Of a stretch of DNA of 64,000 bases, positions 28,681 to 38,113 are shown piece by piece; positions within the stretch are counted from its first letter, which is position 1; each line of letters begins with the position of its first letter. Position numbers and translations under genes: made by a program. The stretch is taken from NCBI RefSeq assembly GCF_040717535.1, contig NZ_JBFEFI010000004.1, positions 558,001-622,000 on the forward strand. Direction: 5' to 3'. Under the pieces are notes generated by a model. The model saw only the letters and a list, made by a program, of their open reading frames with translations. It did not search any database and was not told the DNA's origin. Origin of the DNA: Thalassoglobus sp. JC818. Its GTDB lineage: Bacteria; Planctomycetota; Planctomycetia; Planctomycetales; Planctomycetaceae.

Positions 28681-28991
28681 CTGGGATGTCTGATCAAAAG
28701 GAATGAGAGCTCGCACCGATGACGTTCGAGAGGCGTCAGCCCGAGGAACGCAAGTCCCTGGATCCGTCTCCGAAGACAAAACAGCGGTGGGTTGAGCAGG
28801 CGGAATTCCATCGACATCGACCGAGAGGTCGAATATCGAGCCAATCACCATCTTACGGTTGAAAGTTTGGCATTTCCACTGACCGTGAACATCTGCACAA
28901 AAAAAGCAGCGTCTCTCGCGAGACGCTGCTGGATATTCGGGTGAGTGAACACCGAATCATTTTGCGATCAAATCTGGATCTCAACAATCGA
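28681..28991. other. Region between the PIN/TRAM and DUF1559 genes
   Basis: About 310 bases. It contains the terminator at 28899-28930. If PIN/TRAM starts at 28851, it also contains that N-terminal extension. No other feature is seen. Confidence 0.4.
28899..28930 (-). terminator. Intrinsic terminator of the second DUF1559 gene
   Basis: Arms AGCAGCGTCTC (28905-28915) and GAGACGCTGCT (28920-28930), a perfect 11-bp stem with a 4-base loop. On the minus strand it is followed by seven Ts (28899-28905). It lies 61 bases after the DUF1559 stop. Confidence 0.88.
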
Positions 28992-30227
28992 TTAGAAATC
29001 GCTGGAGCTGAGGATTGCCTGTCCGAACGAGTTTCCGTTGGATGACAGCAATCGCACGTAGACTGAATCATCGATGCTGTTGTTGATGAACTTTCCGCTG
29101 TTGTCACCGAAGATCATGTTCACACCGTTTGGATGCAAGGCACTTGGACGAGGAGTTTCACCAGCAACACCCAATCCGAGGTTGGCGTTGATCTGGCTGC
29201 TCTGCATCACACCTGAAGGATCGGTCACAGTCAAAGCACGAGCTGGGTTTCCAGTGATTCCAACACCACTTGGGTTCGTTCCACCGTCATCAGCTGTGAC
29301 AGCACTTCCAGCACCAGCCATTCGCAGAGAAACGGCGAGGTCACCCTGATAAACGCTACAGAATCCACCAGCACCTGGAGCCAGAGCGATCGAAGCAGTT
29401 CCGAATGACCCATTCACGAATGCTGGATTCCAGTTTCGGACATCGATGTTCTCAGTCACCATGATTGTCTGAGTGGTTCCGTCCAGGTTACTCACGCGAT
29501 CCAAAGTGTTGGATGAGCCAGCTGGTGCGTACAAGTCCGGTGCACTGCTGTCGAAGTTCGCGTTGGTGATCACTCCGTTCGTTTCTGTTCGGAAGAACAT
29601 TCCGGTCGCTGAAGTTGTGTTCACATTCACGCGTTGGTTGGCAGCAACCGCGCCGTTAGCTGGCCAAGCGTAATCAATCGTTCCGTTTCCGAACTGGACA
29701 TTCGCAGCCCAACGATCGGCAGTCATGTAGCCGCCGTTCACGACGTAGGACTTGTGACCTGCACCGTTCTTATCCGGATCGTCTGGACAAGCGTAAACTT
29801 CGATACGGGTGGCTCCCAGCTCAGCCAGAGTCGAAAGGTTCTGGTTGGCTTCAACTGGGTCAGTCAAACGATCGTACAAAGCACGTTGTTCGAGCTGAGG
29901 TAGAATGTGCACGGACCAAGGTGCTGGTCCCATAACGTTGACGGTCGGAGTTGCACCGAATCCGGTCACAGAGACAACGTCCACTCCACCGGTCAGAGGT
30001 GGCAATTCCCCTTTGTTGACCTGTGCGAAGTTGATGATGGCCAAGCCGACGTTCTTCATGTTGTTCAGACACTGGGTTTTACGGGCTGTCGCACGAGCCT
30101 GCTGAATCGCTGGCAGTGTGAACGCAGCCAAGGTTGCGATAATTGAAATCACAACCAGCAATTCAATCAGTGTGAAACCGCTTCGCGGTGCTTTCCTCGT
30201 CGCCGAGAAATTTCGAGTTCTCTTCAT
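28992..30227 (-). CDS. DUF1559 domain protein with prepilin-type N-terminus
   Basis: About 411 residues. The leader MKRTRNFSATRKAPRSGFTL precedes IELLVVISIIATLAAFTLPA; the cleavage site is expected at SG/FTLIE. It is followed by QCLNNMKNVGLAIINFAQ, the DUF1559 signature, and a C-terminal RPSALHPNGVNMIFGDNSGKF. ATG 30227 is chosen because GGAG lies six bases upstream; an ATG at 30233 leaves no spacing. A strong terminator follows. It is transcribed as a single gene, downstream in orientation from the pilus-like locus but separated from it by about 600 bases. Confidence 0.94.
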   Translation of the reverse strand: MKRTRNFSATRKAPRSGFTLIELLVVISIIATLAAFTLPAIQQARATARKTQCLNNMKNVGLAIINFAQVNKGELPPLTGGVDVVSVTGFGATPTVNVMGPAPWSVHILPQLEQRALYDRLTDPVEANQNLSTLAELGATRIEVYACPDDPDKNGAGHKSYVVNGGYMTADRWAANVQFGNGTIDYAWPANGAVAANQRVNVNTTSATGMFFRTETNGVITNANFDSSAPDLYAPAGSSNTLDRVSNLDGTTQTIMVTENIDVRNWNPAFVNGSFGTASIALAPGAGGFCSVYQGDLAVSLRMAGAGSAVTADDGGTNPSGVGITGNPARALTVTDPSGVMQSSQINANLGLGVAGETPRPSALHPNGVNMIFGDNSGKFINNSIDDSVYVRLLSSNGNSFGQAILSSSDF

Positions 30228-30849
30228 TTGCATCTCCAGGTTTGATCGCCCCGGCGAAATCGCCGAGAAGTAAAAATTCCCAAACGTCATTGTCCGGCGA
30301 AACTCAATCCCGCTTCACCGAACAAAGTCCTGATGATCAGGACAGACGGCAGACCACAAATTCTGCCGTGATTGTTTCTTGAAGTCTTACGACTTGGTAT
30401 CTCACTCAATGCTGTCAATCAGCGAACTGATCTCTGCAAAGACATGTCTCTCATTGAAAACGGAATCGACTTGCGGATTTCAACAGGAAATCTTTTGAGG
30501 AATTGAATTTCCGAAGATTCCTGGACGGGGAAAAGTGGCGCAAATTTCCTGATTCAGACTGCCGCACATTGTTGCAGAATTGAACACTTGTCGCCTGCTT
30601 CCCCAATTATGACATCTGCCATCTTCGATCGAAAGTGAAAAACACTGCGAACTGAACGCATCCGTTCTCGAACAGCGAGTTGCAATGTTTCTTACGTCAA
30701 AATATTGCAATTCATAAGCCAAATCTTCAGGAAACGATCTCAGATCACTCGATTTCACGATTGTTTCATTTCATCGCCGTTGAGCAATCCGATGATCCCG
30801 CGTCCTCCTCAAACCTGATTCAGCTTCAAAGTCGTTCCCAACATCACAA
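30228..30849. other. Intergenic region, nothing recognised
   Basis: About 620 bases between the DUF1559 gene and the giant pseudopilin gene, both on the minus strand. It is relatively AT-rich. I find no convincing terminator after the giant gene and no clear promoter for DUF1559, though both should lie here. Confidence 0.4.
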
Positions 30850-33800
30850 TTACGGAAGGAGCTGACGATGAATGATCAACTTCCGGAAATCGAATGAGTC
30901 AGTCACCGGATCGTAGGCTTCCTCCAGTCGAGACAAATCGACCACGCAGAACATCCGGTACCGTGGCAAATCAGCAGCTCGACCGCCGACTTGAATGTTC
31001 CCGGACGCCTGAATTCTGTGAGCTTCATGCAAATCGAAACCGCCCCAGATCGCAAAGACGTGACTTCGCGTCGTAGAGTTGTTCGCAACCTTCGCCAGCA
31101 ATCGATGACGTGTATGGTGGTCGACCGTGTCGTTTCCGAAATCATCGCTCGGTCGAGCTTCAAACAGCCCCAGCTGATTCAGGTTGGGCAGTGTTCCGTT
31201 GGAATTATTCTTACGCAGAATTGTCTTCTCCACGCTGAGTGCCGGATTGACCGGGTCCACATACCCCAAAGGCCGAAACGGTTGGGCGAGATGAGTTCCC
31301 GGAGCTTGACGTGTTCCGCCGTTGACTCCGTCGCGAGCGCGAAGCAATTGATCGACCCAGCGGCGTTCGTCCGGATTCAGCTCGAGAATGTCATCGGTGG
31401 GATCTCGCGCCGGATCGAAATGGTCATGATGCAACCAGTCATCGACAAGACCAGCCAGAACAGGCTCATGCCGAAGCGTATTGAGATTGATCTTTCCGGG
31501 CAGCCGTCGATATTTCGCCACTTCATAACCAGCGACATCCCAGTTGCTCGGTGGAGGAACATCCACGAAGTTCAACAAGCGGTACCACCGGTTTCCAATC
31601 ACTGACAAGCTTGGCAATCCGGTTGTCGGATCGAGGAATCGCACCTGAGCGGTTCGAGAGCCTGTCATCGCTCCGCCCTGCACAAGATTCGCAATCGGCC
31701 CTCCGTAGAGCTGTTGATCTTCTACAGCTGTCGGAATGTAAGGGTCGTTCGCCTGTGTGGCAGTCCAACCGAGATATCCATAGATCGGAACGGACAGTAA
31801 CTCGACCCAAGATGACAGATCGCGGTCGAAATGCGGTTGCCAAAACGGATAAGGCGTTCCCGCACCTTCCTGATCGATCCACAACTGGTTCGGGCTGTTG
31901 AATTCTGGATTCGGATGCGGTGATGGAACCGGCATCATGCGGACCGGAAAATCCTCGTGAAGCGTGTGGTTTCGAAACGTCCCCGCTCCCTGCCCCGGAT
32001 GATCCTGTGCAATGTAATCGTAAGGATGCAATCGCTCGTGGCTCACCAGATTATCGAGCCAGTCCGTCAAAGCTGCTTGGTTACCACTCCCTGGGAACGC
32101 AGCATAAGGAACCTCTTTCTGGAATTCTGAAGCGGTCACCTTGATGCGATCGACTTCGATCCACTCGTCTCCTTGTCCAACTCCCTGAGCGTCCAGGTGA
32201 CGTCGTCGCTGAAGGACCAGATAGAAATCATCGGCAGGATCTCCAACGACATACTGAGCAACCAGACTTGTCGGTGTTGGATTCCCTGGGAAGGTGCTCG
32301 TTGGATCACCACCCACGAACTGACGATATCCCGGATCATGCTCTGGCAAAGCAGCTGCGCCAGATGGCGTCAGGTCGAGGCTCAATCGTGACGGCGGATC
32401 CTGATTGTTATCAGTCACTTCAGCTGCAGGTGGTTGAGGCTTAGGAATGATCAGTTGCAGCGGATCACTTTGAGTATCCGTATTAATGTTGACGTAGAAG
32501 TCACTGCCAATCGACAACCCTGCTCCGTTCACGACATTGCTGTCATGACACCCAATGATGAAGTTCGATCCCGGATCAATCGTTCGATAGTCTCCGATCG
32601 CCCGCTCTCGGAATTCGACAGCAACGTCGATGATCTCGGGCGTCACACCCATCGGAACACGGGCAATTCGCCAGGACTCATTCTTCAATTCGACAGGAAA
32701 CGGACTCAGGTTTCGTAGTTCAACATACAGGAATCGGTGCCCGTCGGCTGAGCTCGATTCATCATGCAATGTCCGTCCATTGTCGGAAGCATCAGGATCA
32801 CTTTCGATCAACAGGACTTCGCTGAATGCCAGCGGTTGCGACTCAACCCCGTAGACCGTTCCGGAGGGACTCACGTCCCATCCATCTGATAAGTTCTCAT
32901 CGTAAATGAACTTGGTAATCACATCGTCTCGATCGAGAGCATCGACGTAGTTCACAGCGAACTGTGCCATCTCTCGAGCAATTTCAGGACCGATCGGAGT
33001 GGTGGTAACATCGGTTCCATCCGGATTGTCGTTTGGTGCCAGTTGGTTCGGATCGTAACCAGCAACCGTATACAGCAACACGTAAATATCGCGAGCCAAT
33101 CGCTGACGGTCGTACTGTGCCCACCATTCCTGAGCGTAAGGATCGCTGGCGATCAGATCGAGAGTGGGATATCCAGCGGTATTCCAGGTTGGCGCATCGA
33201 TGATGTTGTCTTGCGGAAGCGGAATCGTCAAATAGTTCGGATCACCTGGCAGTGGATTTCCGGAGCTGTCGACGAGTTCCAAAGGATGCGGAACAAGATC
33301 ACGGTAGGCTGGATTCGACTGTGCATCGAATGCGTCTTCTCCGTTGGCAATCGTGTCGTCCGACAGGATTCGATTCAGATTCAGTTTCTGCTGGGGTCGT
33401 TGATTGTCACGATCGGCAAACGCAGAACGGTCGTTAAGAATCGTGAGCAGACGTCGAACTTCTGGACGATAAGGATCAGCTGTGGAGATGATTCCCTGTT
33501 CGTGCTGCGAAGGTGGAATTCTCGCTGCGATTGGTCCAAAGCTTGGAGGGAAGCTGTTCGGAACGTCCGGATCAGTCGTCGGGTTAAATTCCCACTGTCG
33601 GTACATGTTAGAAACGAACGGAGAGAAGCTTAGTTCGTTCCGGTCCCAGCTATCAGTCGTGAACTGCGACCGAATCAAAGCTGCCTGTCGGTTATATTGA
33701 AAGTTCCACGGAGCGAGGTTTCGCAAGCGAGACACGAGCGACAGCTGTCGCCAATCACCGTCACTCAAATGAAGTGCAGCGATTTCGTCCGGTGTGAATC

Positions 33801-35979
33801 GGTTGTCGAACTGATTCGAAAAGCTGAGATTCGGATTGAGTTCGTTCTCTTCGTTGACGAGACCATCGATTGACCCGTTAATCGTTCCAAGCATCGGCCC
33901 CGTAAACCTAGTAGGTTGCAGCCGTCCAGAACCATCAGCGATAGCATCAATATACGTCCGATGCAGCGTGTTCCCGTCCGCCATGATCTGTCCCTGATTT
34001 TGCCAGGGCGCAGCACCAGGGTATTCCGGCCATTGAACAGGAGTATCAGGCATTCCTCCCGAGGCGAGAAAACGCTCTCCCTCGAATGCGGTTGGCGTCG
34101 CTGTCTGATGAATCACCGAACCGTTGGCAATCTGCTGATTCCCAACTCCGATGTAATCGAGTGGATGTACAAACGGAGGAATCTGAACCTGCAATCGAGA
34201 TTGTGCGTTGGGAGTTCGAATCATTCCGCCGCCACGTGTCGCAGCGTTGTTGTTCGAGTCGATGTCATCATCCGGTGGGCTTCCACTGCCAAGGACTGCT
34301 CCCGGAACTGGATATCTACCTGATGGAGTAGCGGTTCCTTCGTTCGCCAAACCTGCTCGAAGCTGACCGCTGTCGAAGCCGTAACGTCCCAACCAGTCAA
34401 CATTCGATGCAAACGCCAACGTCGTCGGTTCAAATTCCGGGCGTCCCAGCAGAATGGAAGCATGCTCGATATTCGACGTCTGAAGTCGAGTCAACGCATT
34501 CGCTGCAGGGGCTGGATAAGGGATCGTGGCTGAGGAACGATCCGCTGCCATACCTCGAATCGCGACCGCTGCAGCTGCTTTTGCCTCAGGAGTTTGTTCA
34601 ACGAATTCGCCTGATGACGGCATCGGGTTGAGTTCGGCGAACAACGCAATCAGAGGGTTCACTTCCGAAGGGCTCATGCCCAAGTTCGAAAAGTGGGCCC
34701 AGTCACTGCGGTTGAGAATTTGATCGCGAATACTTGCCACTCCGCCCGGCTGGTTATTGTTCGTTGAACGGAGATTGAAGTCAGCCAGGTTTCCGTGAAC
34801 GTTCGTATTGAGCAGCGCGTCTTGGTCAATGATTTTCCAGAAGTAAATCGGCAGGACTTGTCGTCCACCCGGGAGATCAATCATCGGATGGTCGAGATCG
34901 ATTGCGATCGAATCGGTGATTCCGTCACCATCAAGGTCCGCATCCAGATCGTAAGAGCCGGTTCCGTCGTAAACTCCCATTGAGTTTTCGCCGTCGATTT
35001 GACCATTGTTCAGGCCCGGATCGTAGTAGCCATCTTCACCCGGATCGAGGCTTCCGTTGCCGTTCAAATCTTCCGTGTCGCCATTCACATCGACGCGAAA
35101 CGGGAACGGTGTGATCAATCGGTTGCGATCGCCACTCTCTGCCACTCGGCCGCCCACAGCAGAGATGTAACGGCGGTCGCCGTTCATGTATTCATGCAGC
35201 AAGTGAGGCCGCAACACCTGTGCTTCAGTCTGAGCGTTCGAATACCAGTTTCGGAAATTCAATCCTGGGAAATATCCAGGCAATGCGAACGATGGTTTCA
35301 CGACTCGCAGTTCAGAAACTGGATCGATGTAGTCCATCGCGAGGAACAAGCTGTTGATGTCGGGATAGGTGTATCCCGCAGCCGGATTGAAACCGAGTTC
35401 CGGAGTCGTAGAAGGATCAATCGCGTTTCCGTTGTTCGCAATCGCCGAATAATTGAGGACGAAGTCGGTCTCGCTGCGTGAGGTGGTGGGATCTCCGTCA
35501 TAGTTGACGTCAAATGAGTTCGCGCCAGTCGGGACAATTGTGATTCCCTGACCGGAGTAGAAGTTCGCGGTCCCCGGTTGACCGGTCGTGGAATCAATCG
35601 GTCCTACAACATGAGCCAACATTGACCAGCGGCTGAAGCTGTCCCCGAAGTGCAGCGCACTGTTTTCGAATTGTGGATCGGTCTTGACGAGAACCTGTTC
35701 AAGACCGAAATCAAAAATGGGATCAGGGTCAATCTCCAGCGGCTTGATTGACGCGAACGCGTCTGCGATCGCTTTTTCCTGATTCGTGAAGTTGAAGATG
35801 AACAGCCCGATAATCACGAGCGTCGTCGTCAACGCAACGACCATGATGATTACCGCACCGCCTCGACGATCCGAATTTTCCACGCAATCGCCAGCATCTG
35901 AGGCTGCGAGAAAGTTCTTCGACTTCGCGATCGACGCATCGCGTCGAACTCTTTGCCATTGTTTCGGAATCAATCGCAT
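30850..35979 (-). CDS. Giant GspK/PilX-like pseudopilin protein (1709 residues)
   Basis: The N-terminal 60 residues carry RRGGAVIIMVVALTTTLVII, a prepilin-like leader and single membrane helix without Glu5, as in GspK/PilX proteins. The remaining 1650 residues are extracytoplasmic. They include a Ca-binding-like run of acidic repeats (about 300-330: DLDADLDGDGITDS) and a stretch YRRLPGKINLNTLRHEP near 1520, similar to the INLNT segment of GspK. GspK homologues are usually 300-350 residues, so this is about five times longer. It is the last gene of the pilus-like locus, 251 bases after the GspJ-like gene. It is probably the tip subunit or a large adhesin-like cap (inference). No frameshift is seen. 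Confidence 0.78.
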   Translation of the reverse strand: MRLIPKQWQRVRRDASIAKSKNFLAASDAGDCVENSDRRGGAVIIMVVALTTTLVIIGLFIFNFTNQEKAIADAFASIKPLEIDPDPIFDFGLEQVLVKTDPQFENSALHFGDSFSRWSMLAHVVGPIDSTTGQPGTANFYSGQGITIVPTGANSFDVNYDGDPTTSRSETDFVLNYSAIANNGNAIDPSTTPELGFNPAAGYTYPDINSLFLAMDYIDPVSELRVVKPSFALPGYFPGLNFRNWYSNAQTEAQVLRPHLLHEYMNGDRRYISAVGGRVAESGDRNRLITPFPFRVDVNGDTEDLNGNGSLDPGEDGYYDPGLNNGQIDGENSMGVYDGTGSYDLDADLDGDGITDSIAIDLDHPMIDLPGGRQVLPIYFWKIIDQDALLNTNVHGNLADFNLRSTNNNQPGGVASIRDQILNRSDWAHFSNLGMSPSEVNPLIALFAELNPMPSSGEFVEQTPEAKAAAAVAIRGMAADRSSATIPYPAPAANALTRLQTSNIEHASILLGRPEFEPTTLAFASNVDWLGRYGFDSGQLRAGLANEGTATPSGRYPVPGAVLGSGSPPDDDIDSNNNAATRGGGMIRTPNAQSRLQVQIPPFVHPLDYIGVGNQQIANGSVIHQTATPTAFEGERFLASGGMPDTPVQWPEYPGAAPWQNQGQIMADGNTLHRTYIDAIADGSGRLQPTRFTGPMLGTINGSIDGLVNEENELNPNLSFSNQFDNRFTPDEIAALHLSDGDWRQLSLVSRLRNLAPWNFQYNRQAALIRSQFTTDSWDRNELSFSPFVSNMYRQWEFNPTTDPDVPNSFPPSFGPIAARIPPSQHEQGIISTADPYRPEVRRLLTILNDRSAFADRDNQRPQQKLNLNRILSDDTIANGEDAFDAQSNPAYRDLVPHPLELVDSSGNPLPGDPNYLTIPLPQDNIIDAPTWNTAGYPTLDLIASDPYAQEWWAQYDRQRLARDIYVLLYTVAGYDPNQLAPNDNPDGTDVTTTPIGPEIAREMAQFAVNYVDALDRDDVITKFIYDENLSDGWDVSPSGTVYGVESQPLAFSEVLLIESDPDASDNGRTLHDESSSADGHRFLYVELRNLSPFPVELKNESWRIARVPMGVTPEIIDVAVEFRERAIGDYRTIDPGSNFIIGCHDSNVVNGAGLSIGSDFYVNINTDTQSDPLQLIIPKPQPPAAEVTDNNQDPPSRLSLDLTPSGAAALPEHDPGYRQFVGGDPTSTFPGNPTPTSLVAQYVVGDPADDFYLVLQRRRHLDAQGVGQGDEWIEVDRIKVTASEFQKEVPYAAFPGSGNQAALTDWLDNLVSHERLHPYDYIAQDHPGQGAGTFRNHTLHEDFPVRMMPVPSPHPNPEFNSPNQLWIDQEGAGTPYPFWQPHFDRDLSSWVELLSVPIYGYLGWTATQANDPYIPTAVEDQQLYGGPIANLVQGGAMTGSRTAQVRFLDPTTGLPSLSVIGNRWYRLLNFVDVPPPSNWDVAGYEVAKYRRLPGKINLNTLRHEPVLAGLVDDWLHHDHFDPARDPTDDILELNPDERRWVDQLLRARDGVNGGTRQAPGTHLAQPFRPLGYVDPVNPALSVEKTILRKNNSNGTLPNLNQLGLFEARPSDDFGNDTVDHHTRHRLLAKVANNSTTRSHVFAIWGGFDLHEAHRIQASGNIQVGGRAADLPRYRMFCVVDLSRLEEAYDPVTDSFDFRKLIIHRQLLP

Positions 35980-36027
35980 GGAATTTCTCCTTCGCTGATG
36001 AGGTCAACTCAGCAGCAAACTTCTCCG

Positions 36028-36050
36028 CCTGACAAACACAACTTGTCAGG
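36028..36050. repeat. Hairpin upstream of the giant pseudopilin gene
   Basis: CCTGACAA (36028-36035) and TTGTCAGG (36043-36050), perfect 8-bp arms with a 7-base loop, in the 251-base gap between the GspJ-like and giant genes. There is no T-run on either side. It could affect mRNA stability or the relative expression of the last gene. Confidence 0.35.
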
Positions 36051-36230
36051 TGCTGACCAGTCAGGACACTGTTTCGTCTCCAGCGATCTTCAATAAAACC
36101 GCCGGGACGATTGACCTCTGACGAGGACACTCCAAATTGTTTGGAACGTGCCTCACTTGAGGAGTCTGTCTGATCAGAATTGGATGTTCTGCCCTCACTT
36201 CAGATTTGAAGCGAGGGAATATTTTGAGGT

Positions 36231-38012
36231 CTACTCGACAAACGAATGGACGATCGTCAACTGTCGAGGCAATGTGCTGCGCTGGTCTCGATAACGAACA
36301 GTGATTCGCAGCCCCTGTATTCCGATTCGATTATCAATGCACTGCCAGGTGACTGACCCATCTTGAACAGTCGTTCCCGGAATCGGTGGAAACTCCGGTT
36401 GCAGCTCCCCCGTCGTTCCCCCGGAAATCACTGTGTAAAACAGACTGCGGTTGATTGGATCGACGCCAATGTTCGGGTTCAGAGCCGGAACAAAAATCAC
36501 CTCTCCGAAAGTGGCAGCTGTCGTCGGAGCCCAAGCATCCACCGGATTGAAATTCGTCGTTCGCAATGGTCGAAACGGAGGAAAGGCAACAGTCGTCGGG
36601 TTGGCTGGCAAAGGCAATCCGGAAGTCGCAATGTCAACGACTTCGGCATTTGGGTGCCAGGTGTCAAAGACTCGATTGACTCCATCCGCTGGTCGTCGTG
36701 GACCGTAGTAGACATTCAACCTGTCATCCGCTTCGGACCCGCCAGGTGTCGCCAGTGTTTGAAACTGGGTCGTTCCCCCATTGCTGCCTGTGTCGTTGTT
36801 TCCAATGTCAACAAACCGTCCGACTTCCGAGTCGTAGATCTCGACATTAAATGACTCAACATTTGTCAACACAATGTCTTCCCCAACTCGCGGACCTCCA
36901 TTGAGTCCGTTCAACGCTCCTCGATCGATGATCGGAGCTGTCGCGGGAACGCTGGTTCGCCGGAAGATGTATGTTTCTGTTTGAGGTCCCGAGAGTGTCA
37001 CTGACCCGGGATAAGTGATGGTCGAGTTCGAAGTTTCTTCCTGGGACAATCGACCAATGAACGTGGTCGGATCGCTTTGATCGGCATATTCACGCGGCGA
37101 CCCATGGTCAGCCAGCTCATCAGCGACAGTGCTGAAGTTGTTGAAGTGACCGAAACGATTCCACGGAATTGCCATCGGCACGTTGGCTAGATCCAGATGA
37201 TTCGCAAGCGAGTCAACAGAGTTGAACCACAGGTACGAATCTTCCGTTCCGGAACCAATCCGCGTCGCTGAGTAATCGAAGTCGTCGAGGAAATCGCCAC
37301 CGTAATTCTGCCATCCGTTATTGAAACTTCCGGAAGCAGGATCAAAGCGAAATCTTCGCAGACCGTCTGTTCGAGTCGGTTGTGGATCAAATCGTGGATC
37401 GACTGGAATCGGATCTCGCAGCAGCAATTGCCGACGATAGAGATTCCCGTTTCTCATGAAGTAAACGACTTCGGCAGCTCGCGAAAGCCCGAGGCCATTG
37501 CCGATCTCTCCGTCATCCGCATCGGGTTGATTGGTATCTGTTCCCGCCAAACTTGCAGCCCGACCGACGAATCCCTGTCGTTGATCTTTGGTCTCAGCAT
37601 CTCCTCGCTGTCCGATCTTCACCATGGTGGTGAGATGCAGAACATCGTCAGTCTGATCATTGAAATCGTTTTCGGAGTAATACAGAAATCCGCGCTGATT
37701 CACCGGATCGATGATCGGAGTATCGCCAGGACTCAGTGGAACAATTCCCCTCACTTCTCCGTACGGGAAGCTTGGTTGTCGAAACGTCATCGACTGCAGA
37801 TCGCGTCGAATCGTTGTGTCGAACTGACGGGCCTTCTGATCGTTGTTCGCAAGTCCGCGCTGTTCCGTAATTGACCCAACTGCAGAACCATAGATTTGCG
37901 CGAACATCAGCATGATCAGAACGACCAAAGCCGTCGCGACAAGCATCTCAACCAACGTGAACCCCGCCCGCTGGGCTGAGTTCTGGCTTCGATTTGTTCT
38001 GCGAAATCTCAT
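36231..38012 (-). CDS. GspJ/PilW-like minor pseudopilin
   Basis: A 593-residue protein with leader MRFRRTNRSQNSAQRAGFTL, then VEMLVATALVVLIMLMFAQI; cleavage is expected at AG/FTLVE. The N-terminal helix is followed by EQRGLANNDQKARQFDTTIRRDLQSM, as in GspJ/PilW. The rest is a long beta-rich exported domain. GspJ is normally about 200 residues, so this is unusually large. It sits between the GspI-like and giant GspK-like genes, which matches the GspG-H-I-J-K order of type II secretion operons. Confidence 0.83.
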   Translation of the reverse strand: MRFRRTNRSQNSAQRAGFTLVEMLVATALVVLIMLMFAQIYGSAVGSITEQRGLANNDQKARQFDTTIRRDLQSMTFRQPSFPYGEVRGIVPLSPGDTPIIDPVNQRGFLYYSENDFNDQTDDVLHLTTMVKIGQRGDAETKDQRQGFVGRAASLAGTDTNQPDADDGEIGNGLGLSRAAEVVYFMRNGNLYRRQLLLRDPIPVDPRFDPQPTRTDGLRRFRFDPASGSFNNGWQNYGGDFLDDFDYSATRIGSGTEDSYLWFNSVDSLANHLDLANVPMAIPWNRFGHFNNFSTVADELADHGSPREYADQSDPTTFIGRLSQEETSNSTITYPGSVTLSGPQTETYIFRRTSVPATAPIIDRGALNGLNGGPRVGEDIVLTNVESFNVEIYDSEVGRFVDIGNNDTGSNGGTTQFQTLATPGGSEADDRLNVYYGPRRPADGVNRVFDTWHPNAEVVDIATSGLPLPANPTTVAFPPFRPLRTTNFNPVDAWAPTTAATFGEVIFVPALNPNIGVDPINRSLFYTVISGGTTGELQPEFPPIPGTTVQDGSVTWQCIDNRIGIQGLRITVRYRDQRSTLPRQLTIVHSFVE

Positions 38013-38113
38013 GTTGGACTCAATTCAGAATGTGGTGGCCACACTCGGCCGGTGAAACTCTATCTCTCAAATTATGTGTCAATTCAATCTTGTTGTGTGG
38101 ACGACCGCGCCGG

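Noticed and set aside
28681-28851. 57-residue N-terminal extension of the PIN/TRAM protein
   Set aside because: The residues are polar with no similarity, and relatives begin at the first membrane helix; kept only as an alternative start.
34425-34450. GGTTCAAATTCCGG, resembling a tRNA T-arm
   Set aside because: It is inside the long coding frame of the giant pseudopilin, and no acceptor stem, D-arm or anticodon arm can be built around it.
36028-36050. Terminator between the GspJ-like and giant genes
   Set aside because: The hairpin is real but lacks a T-tract, so I list it only as a repeat and keep the giant gene in the same locus.
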